From a virus, in the IMG/VR virus record IMGVR_UViG_3300044958_000137, positions 1-21,321 of that record: DNA of 21,321 bases; one strand, given 5' to 3'. Below are positions 5,434 to 11,847 of the stretch, one piece after another (position 1 is the first letter of the stretch; each line of letters begins with the position of its first letter). The translations under genes and the position numbers were made by a program. The notes below the pieces were generated by a model, which was not told where the DNA came from, did not search any database, and worked only from the letters and a program-made list of their open reading frames with translations.

Positions 5434-6581
5434 TATGTATCCTTTGTTAGTATTTCAATTATATTGTGTGTCAAATCTCTGAACCAATCTGCACCATGTC
5501 CTCTAGTTGTTTCTGCAGCTGTACCTATACGAATACCAGACGTTTCCACAAAACTTCTTGGGTCATTTGGTATCCCATTTTTGTTTACAGTTATTCCATT
5601 CTCTTCTAGTAAATCTGCAGCTTCTCTACCAGAGTATTTCTTATCACTTAAATCAACTAACATCAAATGACTATCTGTACCACCAGTCAAAACATTAAAT
5701 CCATTCTCCATAAACACATCACTCATAACTTGTGCATTGTCTATAACTTGTTTGATGTATTGTATAAAGTCTGTGGTATTTGCTTCTTTAAATGCTTGAG
5801 CTTTAGATGCAATCATATTCATTAACGGCCCACCTTGTGTGCCTGGAAATATTGCAGAGTTTATTTTCTTTGTATACTCATCATTATTCCATAATATAAT
5901 ACCACCTCTTGGGCCTCGTAATGTTTTGTGAGTTGTTGATGTAACCACATCAGCATAGTGAACAGGGTTGATATAGTGACCACCAGCAACCAGACCAGAG
6001 TAGTGTGCCATATCACATAACAGTATTGCACCGACTTCATCTGCAATAATTTTGAACTTACTCCAATCAATTTGTCTTGAGTAAGCACTTGCACCAGCAA
6101 CAATCATTTTAGGTTTTAGTTCTTTTGTTAGTTTTTCAATAACCTCATAATCCAACCAACCTTCTTTATTCACACCATAGTAATATGCATCATATATCTT
6201 ACCAGATATGTTTGGTTTAGAACCATGACTTAAATGACCACCAGATGCTAAATCCATTCCAAGTATTCTATCGCCTGGCTTTAGAAATGCTTGATAGACA
6301 GCTGTGTTTGCGTTTGCACCACAATGTGGTTGTACATTAGCATGCGAACAATAATATATCTTTTTGACTTCATCTATTGCAAGTTGTTCAACCTCGTCCA
6401 TATATTCACAGCCATTGTAATATCTCTTACTTGGATATCCTTCTGCATACTTGTTTGTGAATACTGAACCACATAAATCCATGACAGCTTTACTTGCAAA
6501 GTTTTCACTTGCAATTAGTTCTATTGTGGTATTTTGTCGATTAACTTCTTTTAATAATATATTTTCAACGTCTTTGTTCAT
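5433..6581 (-). CDS. glyA: Serine hydroxymethyltransferase
   Basis: PLP enzyme that converts serine and tetrahydrofolate to glycine and 5,10-methylene-THF, the one-carbon donor for thymidylate synthesis. Nearly all family signatures are intact: ELIASENF (21-28), NKYAEGYPSKRYYNGCEY (43-60), ANVQPHCGANAN (81-92), GGHLSHG (114-120), CDMAHYSGLVAGG (189-201) with the PLP Asp, the Schiff-base Lys219 in STTHKTLRGPRGG, FPGTQGGPLMN, and SGIRIGT near the C-terminus. Length 382 against about 417 in E. coli; the C-terminal roughly 30 residues are missing and the end is compact. An auxiliary metabolic gene, likely serving nucleotide synthesis during infection. It sits in a tight series with lysozyme and the RecB-like nuclease (one-base overlaps). 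Confidence 0.96.
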   Translation of the reverse strand: MNKDVENILLKEVNRQNTTIELIASENFASKAVMDLCGSVFTNKYAEGYPSKRYYNGCEYMDEVEQLAIDEVKKIYYCSHANVQPHCGANANTAVYQAFLKPGDRILGMDLASGGHLSHGSKPNISGKIYDAYYYGVNKEGWLDYEVIEKLTKELKPKMIVAGASAYSRQIDWSKFKIIADEVGAILLCDMAHYSGLVAGGHYINPVHYADVVTSTTHKTLRGPRGGIILWNNDEYTKKINSAIFPGTQGGPLMNMIASKAQAFKEANTTDFIQYIKQVIDNAQVMSDVFMENGFNVLTGGTDSHLMLVDLSDKKYSGREAADLLEENGITVNKNGIPNDPRSFVETSGIRIGTAAETTRGHGADWFRDLTHNIIEILTKDT

Positions 6582-7027
6582 TATGTTTTAATGTTTCTCA
6601 TTCTCTCAACTAATCTATTTGCTCTGTTTGTTACTTGGCGATACCATCTGCTATCGACCATTTCATCTGCAGCTTGATTCCAATCTTTAGAATCTACACC
6701 ACGTTTCATACCCTTGAATTTACTTAATCTGGTTCTACCCATATTAAACATCATGTTTGCTATAATTTGTTGTGCTTCTTCTGGTAGTTCATCAAAGTTA
6801 TTGTACAGTTTATTGCAGTCGTTAATTACTCCAAGTACGTCTTGTTCGAAACATTCTGCGACTCTTTCTTCGCTGATGGTAGTCCCAACTGCTTGTCCAC
6901 TTTCTGAGTCAGTATCAATAACCAAATGACCAATACCAAAAGTAGGCAGACCAAGATGGTCGAGGTAAATGTCATGTCTTACTCCTTCATCTATTTCTAG
7001 TTGTTCTCTTAGTTTTTCTATATCCAT
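6581..7027 (-). CDS. e: T4-type lysozyme (GH24 endolysin)
   Basis: A muramidase that cuts peptidoglycan for host lysis. The catalytic triad of T4 lysozyme is present: E14 in LEIDEG, D23 in IYLDHLG and T29 in PTFGIGHL. Further family pieces are FEQDVLGVINDCNKL, QQIIANMMFNMGRTRLSKF and the C-terminal SRWYRQVTNRANRLVERM. Length 148 against 164 in T4. There is no signal peptide, so a holin or another route is needed for release. It overlaps PhoH at 7027 and SHMT at 6581 by one base each. Confidence 0.93.
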   Translation of the reverse strand: MDIEKLREQLEIDEGVRHDIYLDHLGLPTFGIGHLVIDTDSESGQAVGTTISEERVAECFEQDVLGVINDCNKLYNNFDELPEEAQQIIANMMFNMGRTRLSKFKGMKRGVDSKDWNQAADEMVDSRWYRQVTNRANRLVERMRNIKT

Positions 7028-7740
7028 TATTCTATCCCTAATCCTAATTTTGTTTTCTGAATTAAATAGTTTCTTACAAATCCAGAACGAACAATATCAC
7101 CGATATCAAACTCTACACAATTAAACTCTTCCATCTCTTCTAGTATTCTCAGGAAGTCATGCAGCCCATTCTTTTCACTTGTTTTTGATAAATCTGATTG
7201 ACCAAAGTCACCACAGAATACAATCTTTGAATCTTGACCTACTCTTGTAATAATAGTATCTAGTTCATGAAAGTTTAAGTTCTGACATTCATCAACGATT
7301 ATAATAGAGTTGTCAAATGTAAGACCTCTTAAAAAAGACGTAGATAAAAAATACAGACTACCTTGTTGTTTTAACTTTTCATACAGCATATTGAACGCTT
7401 GTTCATTAGGTTGTTGAAACATAAACTGTACCATATTTGCATAAGGCACTTGATATAATGCAGCTTTATCTTCTTCATCGCCTGGCAAGAACCCTATCTC
7501 TCTTGTGGGTATAAGTGAACGCACCAATACGACTTTATCATATTTTGATTGTAAGTTCATTACATCTTGTAAAGCAAGATATAAAGATATAAATGTTTTA
7601 CCAGTTCCAGCACAACCAAATAGGAATTGATTTTGTTTTTTCTTCCATGTTTCAAATACTATTTTCTGATTGTCTGTAATAGGTTTTACAGATATTAAAT
7701 TACCTGAGCCAATTTCTAGTTGCTTTTGTTTTTTAGCCAT
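7027..7740 (-). CDS. phoH: PhoH-like ATPase
   Basis: P-loop ATPase of the PhoH family, very common in marine phages; its role is uncertain (phosphate stress or RNA metabolism has been proposed). Walker A is GCAGTGKT (42-49), followed by KVVLVRSLIPTREIGFLPGDEEDK (about 69-92) and PYANM, Walker B SIIIVDECQN (145-154), then IITRVG and KIVFCGDFGQSDL. These are the standard PhoH blocks. Start choice: two ATGs lie close together, at 7746 and 7740. The GAGG ribosome site is 8 bases from the second and only 2 from the first, so 7740 is used (237 residues). A T4-late-like TATAAATA lies upstream at 7836-7843, and a 7-bp hairpin sits in the leader. Confidence 0.93.
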   Translation of the reverse strand: MAKKQKQLEIGSGNLISVKPITDNQKIVFETWKKKQNQFLFGCAGTGKTFISLYLALQDVMNLQSKYDKVVLVRSLIPTREIGFLPGDEEDKAALYQVPYANMVQFMFQQPNEQAFNMLYEKLKQQGSLYFLSTSFLRGLTFDNSIIIVDECQNLNFHELDTIITRVGQDSKIVFCGDFGQSDLSKTSEKNGLHDFLRILEEMEEFNCVEFDIGDIVRSGFVRNYLIQKTKLGLGIE

Positions 7741-7760
7741 TATCATTCCTCAATAAAAGT

Positions 7761-7786
7761 GAGGGAAAAACACGAGTTCTTCCCTC
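7761..7786 (-). promoter_or_regulatory. Leader hairpin upstream of phoH
   Basis: GAGGGAA (7786-7780, read on the minus strand) pairs with TTCCCTC (7767-7761) around a 12-base loop. It is followed by ACTTTTATT and then the phoH ribosome site. The T run is weak, so it is either a poor terminator of the upstream unit or a leader structure of phoH. Confidence 0.45.
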
Positions 7787-7835
7787 TGTATAGAAGGATA
7801 TGCTCTTTTAAAAATATATTTCCTCTACACATATG

Positions 7836-7843
7836 TATTTATA
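7836..7843 (-). promoter_or_regulatory. T4-type late promoter -10 box TATAAATA
   Basis: Exact T4 late consensus TATAAATA on the minus strand, just at the end of the 7839-8150 gene and about 96 bases before phoH. I found no other exact copy aimed at a gene in the window. Late promoters of this kind need gp55 and gp33, and gp33 is encoded here. It would drive phoH and lysozyme. A chance match is possible in AT-rich DNA. Confidence 0.4.
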
Positions 7844-8150
7844 TTATTCCATGTTTCTTAGCAACAGATTCAACTTTCTTTTCTCTAACAGTCTTACCAT
7901 CACCAAATCTATCTGAAAGAGCACTGTTTGGGTGACTTTGTGCAATCTTACTAAACACCTCTTTCATACCACCGTCCATCCCTTTACCAGATGGATTACC
8001 AGATGCAACATGGTCACCAACTATGGCTGGTGCTGTCATCTCTTTTTTAAGATGTGGATTGTCTTTTAATATTGTTTGTAGTTTACTCCACGAACAAAAC
8101 TCATCATAAGTTTCATTTGTTTTTGTGTTCGTCAATACATAAGTTGGCAT
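7839..8150 (-). CDS. Conserved T4-like phage protein, FmdB-like N-terminus
   Basis: 103 residues from the ATG at 8150. That start has AAAGGAC 7 bases upstream, while the longer frame from 8189 overlaps the neighbour and has no ribosome site. The N-terminus MPTYVLTNTKTNETYDEFCSWSK followed by LKDNPHL resembles the beta-hairpin of small FmdB-like phage proteins but lacks their CxxC pairs, then comes a Gly/Ser-rich middle (GNPSGKGMDGGM) and a basic tail with SRF-type DRFGDGKTVREKKVESVAKKHG. I know such proteins only as conserved hypotheticals of marine myoviruses. Function unknown. Confidence 0.65.
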   Translation of the reverse strand: MPTYVLTNTKTNETYDEFCSWSKLQTILKDNPHLKKEMTAPAIVGDHVASGNPSGKGMDGGMKEVFSKIAQSHPNSALSDRFGDGKTVREKKVESVAKKHGII

Positions 8151-8151
8151 A

Positions 8152-8406
8152 TCAGTGTCCTTTGATAGATTGTAACTCAATCTTATCACCTTTTAAAGAT
8201 TCAACTTCATTCTTTAACTGATGTACTTCTTCAGATAGTGCTTTGATTCTTTTAAGTGCTTCATAATAACTTTTTGTTAATTGTTTCATATCTTCTTTCA
8301 TAATTTCTAATTCACCTACAGTCAAATTAGCTCTCCCATTTAATCTTTGCTCCTCTGTTTCCTTTACACTTTCACGCAACATCTTGTCCCAAGTTCTCAT
8401 TGTCAT
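8152..8406 (-). CDS. Small coiled-coil protein of unknown function
   Basis: 84 residues with an AAGGAG ribosome site 8 bases before the ATG. The second half (about residues 30-78) is a long charged helix with heptad-like Leu/Val spacing (LEIMKEDMKQL, ALKRIKALSEEV, LKNEVESLK), so it is likely a coiled coil. It overlaps the end of the upstream gene by 35 bases. A possible internal promoter lies at 8568-8596. No family assigned. Confidence 0.65.
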   Translation of the reverse strand: MTMRTWDKMLRESVKETEEQRLNGRANLTVGELEIMKEDMKQLTKSYYEALKRIKALSEEVHQLKNEVESLKGDKIELQSIKGH

Positions 8407-8953
8407 TATCTAACTCCTTTGAATACCATTTTGGTATTTCTCTATTCTTCCAAGTCGCAAAACTATTTTTCTCTTTTATATAGTAGTTCTTATATGCACT
8501 TATTGGATTGTTCTCTATCTTGCAATAATCAGGCATTGCTTGTGGCATCTCTGTTATTGCATTATTTATTGTAATCCTTTTTGGTCTGTTTGTCAAGTAC
8601 TTTAATCTTTCTAATGTTTTATGTGACTTACCATATCTATATTCAAACTCATGACAAGTCCAAACCCACATATCTAATAACCAATCATAGTTCTCTGCAC
8701 ATTTTCTAGCCCATATATTTGATGGGTGATTTACATGACTTGCTTTCATAAGAAAGATTTCTCTTTCATCTGGTAATAACCATCTTTTAATTTTTCTACC
8801 ATTTTTAGTTTTATCATAATATTCTGCACCATCTAATACCCTATGTGAAGTAGATAATAACTGACAATACTCTATGGCCATCTTACAAACATGTTTATCG
8901 CATTGTTCTTTGGCTGCAATTTGAGGGTCTTCATTTAGGTAAAATATGTTCAT
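8372..8953 (-). CDS. Conserved phage protein of unknown function
   Basis: 193 residues beginning MNIFYLNEDPQIAAKEQCDKHVCKM, with LLSTSHRVLDG (33-43), KASHVNHPSNIWARKCAENYDWL (about 70-92) and FEYRYGKSHKT. Several conserved His, Asp and Trp residues (DKHV, HVNHPS, W) hint at an enzyme. Proteins with this opening recur in T4-like and other marine phages, where they carry no firm function. A link to pyrimidine-dimer glycosylases is conceivable but not supported by what I can see. It is tightly packed with the SleB-type gene upstream (one-base overlap at 8953). Confidence 0.7.
   Translation of the reverse strand: MNIFYLNEDPQIAAKEQCDKHVCKMAIEYCQLLSTSHRVLDGAEYYDKTKNGRKIKRWLLPDEREIFLMKASHVNHPSNIWARKCAENYDWLLDMWVWTCHEFEYRYGKSHKTLERLKYLTNRPKRITINNAITEMPQAMPDYCKIENNPISAYKNYYIKEKNSFATWKNREIPKWYSKELDNDNENLGQDVA
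8568..8596 (-). promoter_or_regulatory. Possible intragenic sigma-70-type promoter
   Basis: TTGACA (8596-8591), 17-base spacer, TACAAT (8573-8568) on the minus strand. It lies inside the 8372-8953 gene, about 160 bases before the ATG at 8406. The match is as good as the intergenic promoters, but the position inside a gene makes it less certain. Confidence 0.45.
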
Positions 8954-9477
8954 TATTTCTCATCATTAATTGTGTAAAAAATATGGTCGCCTATCTCAGT
9001 CGTTCTCTTCTTATGTTTTGCCCAAGAAGGTGTTACATAGTCTGCATGATACCATAACGCACCATCTGTAATATCAAGTAAACTTACCTTACCTTGTATA
9101 ATCATTAATGCAAAACTAAACATTCCATCATATTGATTTATGTTATTAGGTTTATCTGGTTTTCCATCACAATACCAACTAAATTGACATTTATGTTTTA
9201 CTGGGTGATAAGTTCCATCTTTTCTCCAACTCTCTCTGTGAGGGCCTTGTCTAACCACTTCACATACTGTGTTAGGATACATTTTACTTGCAACCCTATT
9301 TAATACTACATTTGATACTGCAATGATACCAGCTGTTCCTTGATTTCTTGCTTCATAATACATATTATCTGCAAGACATTTTGCCTGACCTACCTCTTGT
9401 AATTGTTCACTATAGTCCTTACCCATATCTATGGGAGTCATTATAAGCAATCCACCTATTATACTTTCAATTATCAT
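8953..9477 (-). CDS. SleB/CwlJ-type cell-wall hydrolase
   Basis: Hydrolase_2-family protein that probably cuts peptidoglycan. Core: CLADNMYYEARNQGTAGIIAVSNVVLNRV (34-62) with the catalytic-type Glu in YYEAR, then VCEVV, the CQFSWYCDGK block, and ALWYHADYVTPSWAKHK with GDHIFY at the end, all standard for the family. Residues 1-13 (MIIESIIGGLLIM) are hydrophobic and could be a membrane anchor or export signal. With the GH24 lysozyme it gives two different wall-cutting enzymes within 3 kb. GAGAGG lies before the ATG, which overlaps the end of the HExxH gene. Confidence 0.85.
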   Translation of the reverse strand: MIIESIIGGLLIMTPIDMGKDYSEQLQEVGQAKCLADNMYYEARNQGTAGIIAVSNVVLNRVASKMYPNTVCEVVRQGPHRESWRKDGTYHPVKHKCQFSWYCDGKPDKPNNINQYDGMFSFALMIIQGKVSLLDITDGALWYHADYVTPSWAKHKKRTTEIGDHIFYTINDEK

Positions 9478-9874
9478 TTTTCCACCTCTCTAATAAAATC
9501 TCTTGTTTCTCATATGCTTCTTCTTCCAACTTAGCTAACTTAGGATAAAACTCATTACGAGCTTGTTGTTTCACATGAACCATTTCGTGCATGACACAAG
9601 TTGTAAAATCATCACCTTTTAATGTTTTCTTTATCTCTATAAAATGCTGTCTATTGTGTTCACCTTCCCAGCAAAATCCCTCAACATTACTATCTAAAGT
9701 ATTTTTTAGTGCAATCCATATATCCAGAGTCCTCATTCGTGGCATCAATTGTTTTATACACCAATGTGCAATATTAGCTGTATACTGTCTTTGTTTTTTA
9801 GTACCACCAGTTACTTCAATTAGATTACCATTTTCAATATAAATATTGTCCATTGGGTCTGCAATATAGCTCAT
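9467..9874 (-). CDS. Small HExxH zinc metallopeptidase-like protein
   Basis: 135 residues. VMHEMVHVKQQ holds the zinc motif HEMVH (96-100), and a downstream LEEEAYEKQ (116-124) can supply the third ligand in gluzincin style. The N-terminal half is mixed and ends with QHFIEIKKTL, a beta-strand pattern usual before such an active site. There is no signal peptide, so it acts in the cytoplasm or after lysis. Its neighbour is the SleB-type hydrolase, which may mean a shared role in wall or lysis, but this is inference. Target unknown. Confidence 0.7.
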   Translation of the reverse strand: MSYIADPMDNIYIENGNLIEVTGGTKKQRQYTANIAHWCIKQLMPRMRTLDIWIALKNTLDSNVEGFCWEGEHNRQHFIEIKKTLKGDDFTTCVMHEMVHVKQQARNEFYPKLAKLEEEAYEKQEILLERWKNDN

Positions 9875-9875
9875 C

Positions 9876-10184
9876 TTATGGCCCTACAAAATAATCAATT
9901 AATCCATTTGCCATGATTGCAATACCTACTGCATTTATAATAATAAGTGACCTATCATTCCACATTAGTGCTACTACTAACCAACCACATAGTCCCACTA
10001 AATGTACGAATATGTTTAATGGATATATCTGATTAGAAGTAAGTAACATACCCACTAATAGTATTATACTTGCAGCCCATTTTATGTACCAGTCTGTTGT
10101 ATGTAAAGGTGTCTTTGTTGTTGTCATTGTTTCGTGTGCTTTCTTTTCTTTCATTTTCATTTTGATATATTCTTCATCTTTCAT
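9876..10184 (-). CDS. Small membrane protein, three predicted helices
   Basis: 102 residues from the ATG at 10184, which has GGAGGT 5 bases upstream; the in-frame GTG at 10199 is less likely. A basic cytoplasmic N-terminus (MKDEEYIKMKMKEKK) is followed by hydrophobic segments around residues 36-53 (WAASIILLVGMLLT), 58-77 (FVHLVGLCGWLVVALM) and 82-98 (LIIINAVGIAIMANG). No family recognised. It overlaps the stop of the 24-residue peptide upstream by a few bases. Membrane proteins of this size in phages may be holins or superinfection factors; nothing decides between them here. Confidence 0.65.
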   Translation of the reverse strand: MKDEEYIKMKMKEKKAHETMTTTKTPLHTTDWYIKWAASIILLVGMLLTSNQIYPLNIFVHLVGLCGWLVVALMWNDRSLIIINAVGIAIMANGLIDYFVGP

Positions 10185-10185
10185 A

Positions 10186-10260
10186 TTAACCTCCAACACT
10201 ACATAATGTTAACATTCCTAAAAATACTACTACTATTAATATTGCATATAAATTATTCAT
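10186..10260 (-). CDS. Very small hydrophobic peptide
   Basis: 24 residues, MNNLYAILIVVVFLGMLTLC then SVGG, a single transmembrane helix. Its start overlaps the end of the 10253-10453 gene, and its stop lies in the ribosome site of the next gene, so it fits the packed operon. A GGGGAG-like site (from GAGGGGAGTTTCA) lies a few bases before the ATG. Too short for a family call. Coding is likely from the spacing, but not certain. Confidence 0.5.
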   Translation of the reverse strand: MNNLYAILIVVVFLGMLTLCSVGG

Positions 10261-10453
10261 TGAAACTCCCCTCATGTTCTTGTTCAAGTTTAAGCCAAAG
10301 GTCTTCCATTGGAACACCTAACTTTTCTGCAACTGCATCAAATTGATTTTCTAATTCTTCAATTGTTTCCATACTTTGTCCAGCAATAACTGCTTGATAA
10401 GTTTGATAAATCATCCAAGCTTGTGCGTTTAATTGTTTTTTAGTTGTAATCAT
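10253..10453 (-). CDS. Small acidic helical protein of unknown function
   Basis: 66 residues from the ATG at 10453, chosen because GAGG sits 6 bases upstream; the longer frame to 10507 runs through the promoter at 10493-10523. Sequence: MITTKKQLNAQAWMIYQTYQ, then helices with ETIEELENQFDAVAEKLGV and EDLWLKLEQEHEGSFNE. Acidic and soluble. It is the first gene behind that promoter. Confidence 0.65.
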   Translation of the reverse strand: MITTKKQLNAQAWMIYQTYQAVIAGQSMETIEELENQFDAVAEKLGVPMEDLWLKLEQEHEGSFNE

Positions 10454-10492
10454 ATTTACCTCATCATTTATTGTTATCGAATCACTCATACT

Positions 10493-10523
10493 ATTATAAT
10501 ACCACATCTGGTGAATTTGTCAA
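10493..10523 (-). promoter_or_regulatory. Sigma-70-type promoter
   Basis: TTGACA (10523-10518) followed by TATTAT at 16 bases (10501-10496) or TATAAT at 19 bases (10498-10493). It overlaps the stop of the 10520-10828 gene and lies about 40 bases before the ATG at 10453. Confidence 0.65.
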
Positions 10524-10828
10524 GTCTTTATTTCCTTATATCCAGATATAAGATATTCAAATGTCTTATTATTAATAAGTACTTTGTCACCTACACTAGT
10601 TGACCTTGACTTTTCTACTGCATCAACATCTTCATTATTCCACCACGCATCTTCAATACTATTAGTTAACATAAATGCTCTATCAATCTTTTGTTCAAGA
10701 GATAAGTTTTTGTCCAAATAGACTTCTGCAACAGCTGTTTCAGCTCCAGTCTTCCAATTTTTCTGAATGACTAGAGCTGTGTCTTTAGTGACTTTGTTTA
10801 GATTTTTTTCTAATATCTTATTCTTCAT
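10520..10828 (-). CDS. Small protein of unknown function
   Basis: 102 residues from the ATG at 10828 with AAAGG about 8 bases upstream; the frame also reads from a TTG at 10834. Mostly helical and charged: KNLNKVTKDTALVIQKNWKT, EQKIDRAFMLTNSIEDAWWNNEDVDAVEKS, then a small beta-like end VGDKVLINNKTFEYLISGY. No domain recognised. It is second in a unit starting at 11217, with an 11-base gap. Confidence 0.65.
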   Translation of the reverse strand: MKNKILEKNLNKVTKDTALVIQKNWKTGAETAVAEVYLDKNLSLEQKIDRAFMLTNSIEDAWWNNEDVDAVEKSRSTSVGDKVLINNKTFEYLISGYKEIKT

Positions 10829-10839
10829 ATTCAACCTTT

Positions 10840-11217
10840 CTATATTAAGTAGTTAGCACCAGTCCAAACAACTGGAAAATTACCTTCTAGAACATTACCT
10901 CTAGGAGCATTTTGGGCAAAACTTTTATATCCATTTGCCATTAAAATGTCACCTTTTTTAAACTTCTTATGTTTATCATTTACTACGCCACCCCAGATTG
11001 ACTTTTGATTACCTAATGTTTTATAAATCGAAGTGTAAACTCTACCAACCTCAATCGTCCAACCTTTTACGAACGCTTCTTCCATTCTTGTTCTTACTTC
11101 TGTCTTAGTCTTAGAACCATCATAACTTGGACTGTCACAATAATCTGCATTTGCAGCCTTGATTAAGTTTTTAATACCGTCTTGAATGTTTGTAAATTGT
11201 TTTGTTACTTGTTTCAT
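10840..11217 (-). CDS. Protein of unknown function
   Basis: 125 residues with GAGAGGAAAT before the ATG. An N-terminal helical part (KQFTNIQDGIKNLIKAANADYC) is followed by DGSKTKTEVRTRMEEAFVKGWTIEVGRVY, a beta-rich half with WGGVV, KFKKGDILMANGY and GNFPVVWTGANYLI. The end looks like a small barrel or SH3-like fold, but this is only from the strand pattern. First gene after the consensus promoter at 11247-11275. Function not recognised. Confidence 0.65.
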   Translation of the reverse strand: MKQVTKQFTNIQDGIKNLIKAANADYCDSPSYDGSKTKTEVRTRMEEAFVKGWTIEVGRVYTSIYKTLGNQKSIWGGVVNDKHKKFKKGDILMANGYKSFAQNAPRGNVLEGNFPVVWTGANYLI

Positions 11218-11246
11218 ATTTTATTTCCTCTCATTTAATATACCTT

Positions 11247-11275
11247 ATTATAACAAAAAAAGGGGAGTTTGTCAA
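11247..11275 (-). promoter_or_regulatory. Perfect-consensus sigma-70 promoter embedded in a terminator
   Basis: TTGACA (11275-11270), spacer of exactly 17 bases, TATAAT (11252-11247) on the minus strand. The -35 lies in the loop and 3' side of the terminator hairpin, and the T run of that terminator forms part of the spacer. It drives the genes from 11217 leftward. Confidence 0.85.
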
Positions 11276-11283
11276 CTCCCCTT
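11254..11283 (-). terminator. Strong rho-independent terminator
   Basis: Perfect 10-bp stem AAGGGGAGTT/AACTCCCCTT (11260-11283) with a 4-base loop, followed on the minus strand by seven Ts (11260-11254). It ends the unit coming from the right (envelope proteins). The next promoter overlaps it. Confidence 0.88.
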
Positions 11284-11415
11284 AAAATACCTAGTAAAAA
11301 CAATGACTTACCTCATCACATATTTAATAACAAAATGGTAAGTACCGAATCGCCTAGATAGTGATTCGCATGACTATGATGATGAGATGAGAGGTGTGTC
11401 ATGCGAACCAAACTC
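11284..11415 (-). other. Structured intergenic region / 3' UTR
   Basis: No convincing gene. It holds an inverted repeat with 12-base arms (11363-11374 and 11398-11409, one G-U pair, 23-base loop). A second, competing 6-bp pairing, CGAATC (11346-11351) with GATTCG (11363-11368), shares one arm with it. The region would be the 3' end of the transcript from the 11816-11844 promoter, closed by the terminator at 11254-11283. It could hold a small RNA or a folding switch. Confidence 0.5.
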
Positions 11416-11580
11416 TTAATCTATGTACTCTGAACCTTGATAGCTCATCTTAATGACGCCACCAAACATTATAATAATTCCACTCATACCAATTAGAAAT
11501 ACTTGCCATAGTGGTAGACTTCCTTCTACACCAGCAACTCCTAGAATTGTTGTACATAAACCTATAAAAAATATTATCAT
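11416..11580 (-). CDS. Small two-helix membrane protein
   Basis: 54 residues with AAGAGG before the ATG. Two hydrophobic stretches: about residues 2-18 (IIFFIGLCTTILGVAGV) and 26-44 (QVFLIGMSGIIIMFGGVIK), joined by EGSLPLW, and a polar end SYQGSEYID. Its start lies next to the stop of the entericidin-like gene, so the two are co-transcribed. No function recognised; the pairing of a small lipoprotein with a small membrane protein may be meaningful. Confidence 0.7.
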   Translation of the reverse strand: MIIFFIGLCTTILGVAGVEGSLPLWQVFLIGMSGIIIMFGGVIKMSYQGSEYID

Positions 11581-11581
11581 A

Positions 11582-11779
11582 TTAATTTACCTCTTCTTCT
11601 ATTATATAAATTTCTTCTTCAGTTAATTGTTCTTGGACTACTTCTTGTTTATTAGCTTGTGCAACAATTTTATTTCTTGACCATTCTGCTACATCTTGAA
11701 CATCTTGACCTACACCAGCAACTGTTGAGCACCCTGCTACAAAAGAAACTGACAGTAATATTGACATAAATTTAATCAT
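11582..11779 (-). CDS. Entericidin-like small lipoprotein
   Basis: 65 residues. A signal peptide with lipobox VAGC (Cys17) is followed by STVAGVGQDVQDVAEW, which matches the C-(N/S)TV-x-GVG-x-D(V/I)Q core of the entericidin EcnA/EcnB family of small membrane-acting lipoproteins. The tail is longer than usual and very acidic (EEEIYIIEEEVN). Entericidins are known as a bacteriolytic toxin/antidote pair in enterobacteria and are widespread in alphaproteobacteria without known roles. First gene after the promoter at 11816-11844. Confidence 0.65.
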   Translation of the reverse strand: MIKFMSILLSVSFVAGCSTVAGVGQDVQDVAEWSRNKIVAQANKQEVVQEQLTEEEIYIIEEEVN

Positions 11780-11815
11780 AATTTAACCTCTCTTTGTTTT
11801 CGAATCAATATAACT

Positions 11816-11844
11816 ATTGTACACTAAAAAAGTGCGTTTGTCAA
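11816..11844 (-). promoter_or_regulatory. Sigma-70-type promoter before the entericidin-like gene
   Basis: TTGACA (11844-11839), 17-base spacer, TACAAT (11821-11816) on the minus strand, between the transporter gene stop (11848) and the ATG at 11779. Confidence 0.75.
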
Positions 11845-11847
11845 TAG

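Noticed and set aside
7743-7832. 29-residue minus-strand ORF before phoH
   Set aside because: No Shine-Dalgarno; it covers the leader hairpin and late-type promoter. Cannot be excluded, but not supported.
8372-8953. Calling this protein a pyrimidine-dimer DNA glycosylase
   Set aside because: Only a loose resemblance in the N-terminal pattern; no catalytic residues could be matched.
11316-11402. 28-residue His-rich minus-strand ORF (HLSSHHHSHANHY)
   Set aside because: No ribosome site, and it falls exactly on the inverted-repeat structure, which explains the sequence better.
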